NCBI GenBank assembly: GCA_023657465.1
Contig: JAGTJX010000003.1
Span: 800,830 to 864,829 of the forward strand
Length of the DNA stretch: 64,000 nt
Source: Lysobacteraceae bacterium
Lineage (GTDB): Bacteria > Bdellovibrionota > UBA1018 > JAGTJX01
Direction: 5' to 3'
Shown: positions 62,834 to 64,000 of the stretch, piece by piece
How positions within the stretch are numbered: the stretch's first letter is position 1
Layout: every line of letters starts with the position of its first letter
Program-made: the position numbers and the translations under genes
Notes under the pieces: generated by a model
The model's input: only the letters and a program-made list of their open reading frames with translations
Database searches by the model: none
Told to the model about the DNA's origin: nothing

Positions 62834-64000
62834 GACTTAGCTTAATACCTCGTTTAAAGTATTCATCAAAATTTCCAAGGTTTTTGAAAAGTCCTACTTT
62901 AGCTAGTTCATAACCATATATAGCGTCTATATTTGAATCATGAGTCTCAGCCACACCGACGAGAGTATTCGTCACTTCGATTCCGCTTCCTGATCCTGAT
63001 TGGTATTTTTTTTGAATAAGTCGCAGCTCTTCATTTAATATTTTAACTTTTCTATTAGTTACATCTACAGCTGCTCTGGTTGTCCTGACTTGATCTAACG
63101 AGAGTTTAATTTGAGATTTGGCTTCTAATCTCAACTGACTTTCTTGTAATTCTGTCTTGAGTGCTTTTGCAGCTTCTTCTTGTTCTTTACCATCCAAACG
63201 TCCACCGGTATAAATCGGCATTGAAATCGCAATGCCACCCAAACCATTTGAGCTTGTTGCAGCTAGACCAAAAGGTGTCGTGCCCGCATTGAACACTCCC
63301 CAGCTTCCGTATATTAATACCTTCGGCCAACGATCGTGCTTGGCTGCAGTCACCATGAGTTGAGTAGCTTTGACACCCTGTTTGAGTGCCTTTAAATCTG
63401 CTCGGTGATCAAGAGGATCTGAAATAGATCGAACCATTTCATCCCCATCCAACAGAATAGGCTCCAAATTTTCTAAATCATCATTCAGTTGTTCTTGACC
63501 TAAGGTCGTAGCTAATTCTTGTTTTGCTTTGGCGAGAGCCATCTCAGCATCAATTCCTTTGAGCTCTTCAGCTGCCACTAAAGCTTCTGCTCTCATCAAA
63601 TCGAGCTTAACTCCTAGCCCTGCATTCACTTTTGCAGAGGCTATCTTTAACACTTCGTTCGCTCTTTTTTTACTTACTGAGAGCATGTCAGTCTTTAGCT
63701 TCATTTTTTGAACGTTCAAATATTGCACCAGCATCAGGCTAATGAGATCGTTTTGGTAACTCTCACTCTGCGCATGGGTGTAAAGCTGATTACTTTCGGC
63801 TGCATCTATTCTCTCTGAAATTGCTTGATCAAACAAAAGATATCCGCCCTCAATTCCAGATGTTCCAACAGCGATTAAGTTCCCATCATTTGCTATGGTG
63901 AGTCCATATTGTAGGGGATTTACTTTACCTAAAAACTCTTTTGCTGAAAAATGGAGCTGGAGTCGTTTGTATGATTTGGCTTCTGACGATTTTGCATCGG
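62826..64000 (-). CDS. TolC-family outer-membrane efflux protein (5' end cut by window)
   Basis: Outer-membrane channel of the tripartite pump. The frame is open to the window edge, so at least 390 residues are visible and the true start lies beyond 64000; the TTG at 63836 is internal. The repeated coiled-coil pattern (ARANEVLKIASAKVNAGLG, LRAEALVAAEELKGIDAEMALAKAKQ-type helices and the later IQKKYQSGSGSGIEVTNTLV) is typical of the two outer-membrane efflux repeats. It overlaps the HlyD gene by 8 bases. Confidence 0.92.
   Translation of the reverse strand, partial: DAKSSEAKSYKRLQLHFSAKEFLGKVNPLQYGLTIANDGNLIAVGTSGIEGGYLLFDQAISERIDAAESNQLYTHAQSESYQNDLISLMLVQYLNVQKMKLKTDMLSVSKKRANEVLKIASAKVNAGLGVKLDLMRAEALVAAEELKGIDAEMALAKAKQELATTLGQEQLNDDLENLEPILLDGDEMVRSISDPLDHRADLKALKQGVKATQLMVTAAKHDRWPKVLIYGSWGVFNAGTTPFGLAATSSNGLGGIAISMPIYTGGRLDGKEQEEAAKALKTELQESQLRLEAKSQIKLSLDQVRTTRAAVDVTNRKVKILNEELRLIQKKYQSGSGSGIEVTNTLVGVAETHDSNIDAIYGYELAKVGLFKNLGNFDEYFKRGIKLSHE

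Noticed and set aside
62826-63836. TolC-like gene starting at the TTG at 63836
   Set aside because: The frame continues without a stop to the window edge with sequence typical of the TolC N-terminal region, so the TTG is internal.
1-64000. tRNA genes, insertion sequences, prophage or plasmid functions
   Set aside because: I looked for tRNA-like ends, transposase or integrase frames and long terminal repeats and found none that I could support.

Overview
This 64 kb window is an ordinary-looking chromosomal segment of a Gram-negative bacterium: it encodes lipoproteins, a TolC-type outer-membrane channel, beta-barrel proteins and undecaprenyl-PP phosphatase. The gene order pheS-pheT-ihfA-merR, a full alternative complex III next to a caa3 oxidase, and many secreted hydrolases and unknown exported proteins suggest a Bdellovibrionota or delta-proteobacterium-like organism. 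That assignment is inference from gene content only. I see no tRNA, rRNA, CRISPR array, insertion sequence or prophage, and no gene-free stretch longer than about 300 bases.

Layout. 1-1.7 kb: gatC-gatA (gatA cut by the window edge) and an exported lipocalin. 1.7-5.2 kb: dTDP-rhamnose operon rfbA-rfbB-rfbD-rfbC. 5.2-13.5 kb: uppP, a family 5 uracil-DNA glycosylase, a lone receiver domain, a secreted phospholipase D-like protein, a glycosyltransferase coupled to a tiny basic protein, a peroxiredoxin, a PAP2 phosphatase, a subtilase and an unknown exported protein. 13.5-16.2 kb: a 905-residue exported protein whose C-terminal half resembles amidoligases. 16.3-17.5 kb: an MFS exporter.

17.7-32 kb is an aerobic respiratory block. 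The caa3-type, A2-class oxidase (sco1-coxB-coxA-coxC-coxD) has cytochrome c domains on both CoxB and CoxD. Heme O synthase (ctaB) diverges from it, and the six genes of alternative complex III (actA-F) follow. Together they would carry electrons from quinol to oxygen without a bc1 complex. An unknown exported protein with a 13-C tract upstream sits between the two halves.

32-37 kb: a DUF4340-like lipoprotein, an HU-like protein, a tyrosine/homogentisate-type operon (FAH, maleylacetoacetate isomerase, glutathione synthetase) and a gene split by a frameshift at an A9 run. 37-46 kb: pheS-pheT-ihfA-merR, a serine hydrolase and infC-rpmI-rplT. 46-56.6 kb: EI24/PilZ genes, lipoprotein, rdgB, a DUF218 protein, a PAS-GGDEF protein, ridA, maeB, an outer-membrane protein pair and a decayed small exported gene. 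56.7-60.4 kb: rpoH-like sigma factor, rpsO, pnp. 60.4-64 kb: an EmrB/EmrA/TolC-type efflux operon running off the edge.

The most unusual signal is a nested hairpin of about 44 nt that begins at the stop codon of three genes for abundant nucleic-acid-binding proteins (HU-like, rplT, rpsO). It lies in the sense orientation each time and shows covarying stem bases. Three genes also carry signs of a single extra base, two of them in or near homopolymer runs. These could be true decay, switching or assembly error.
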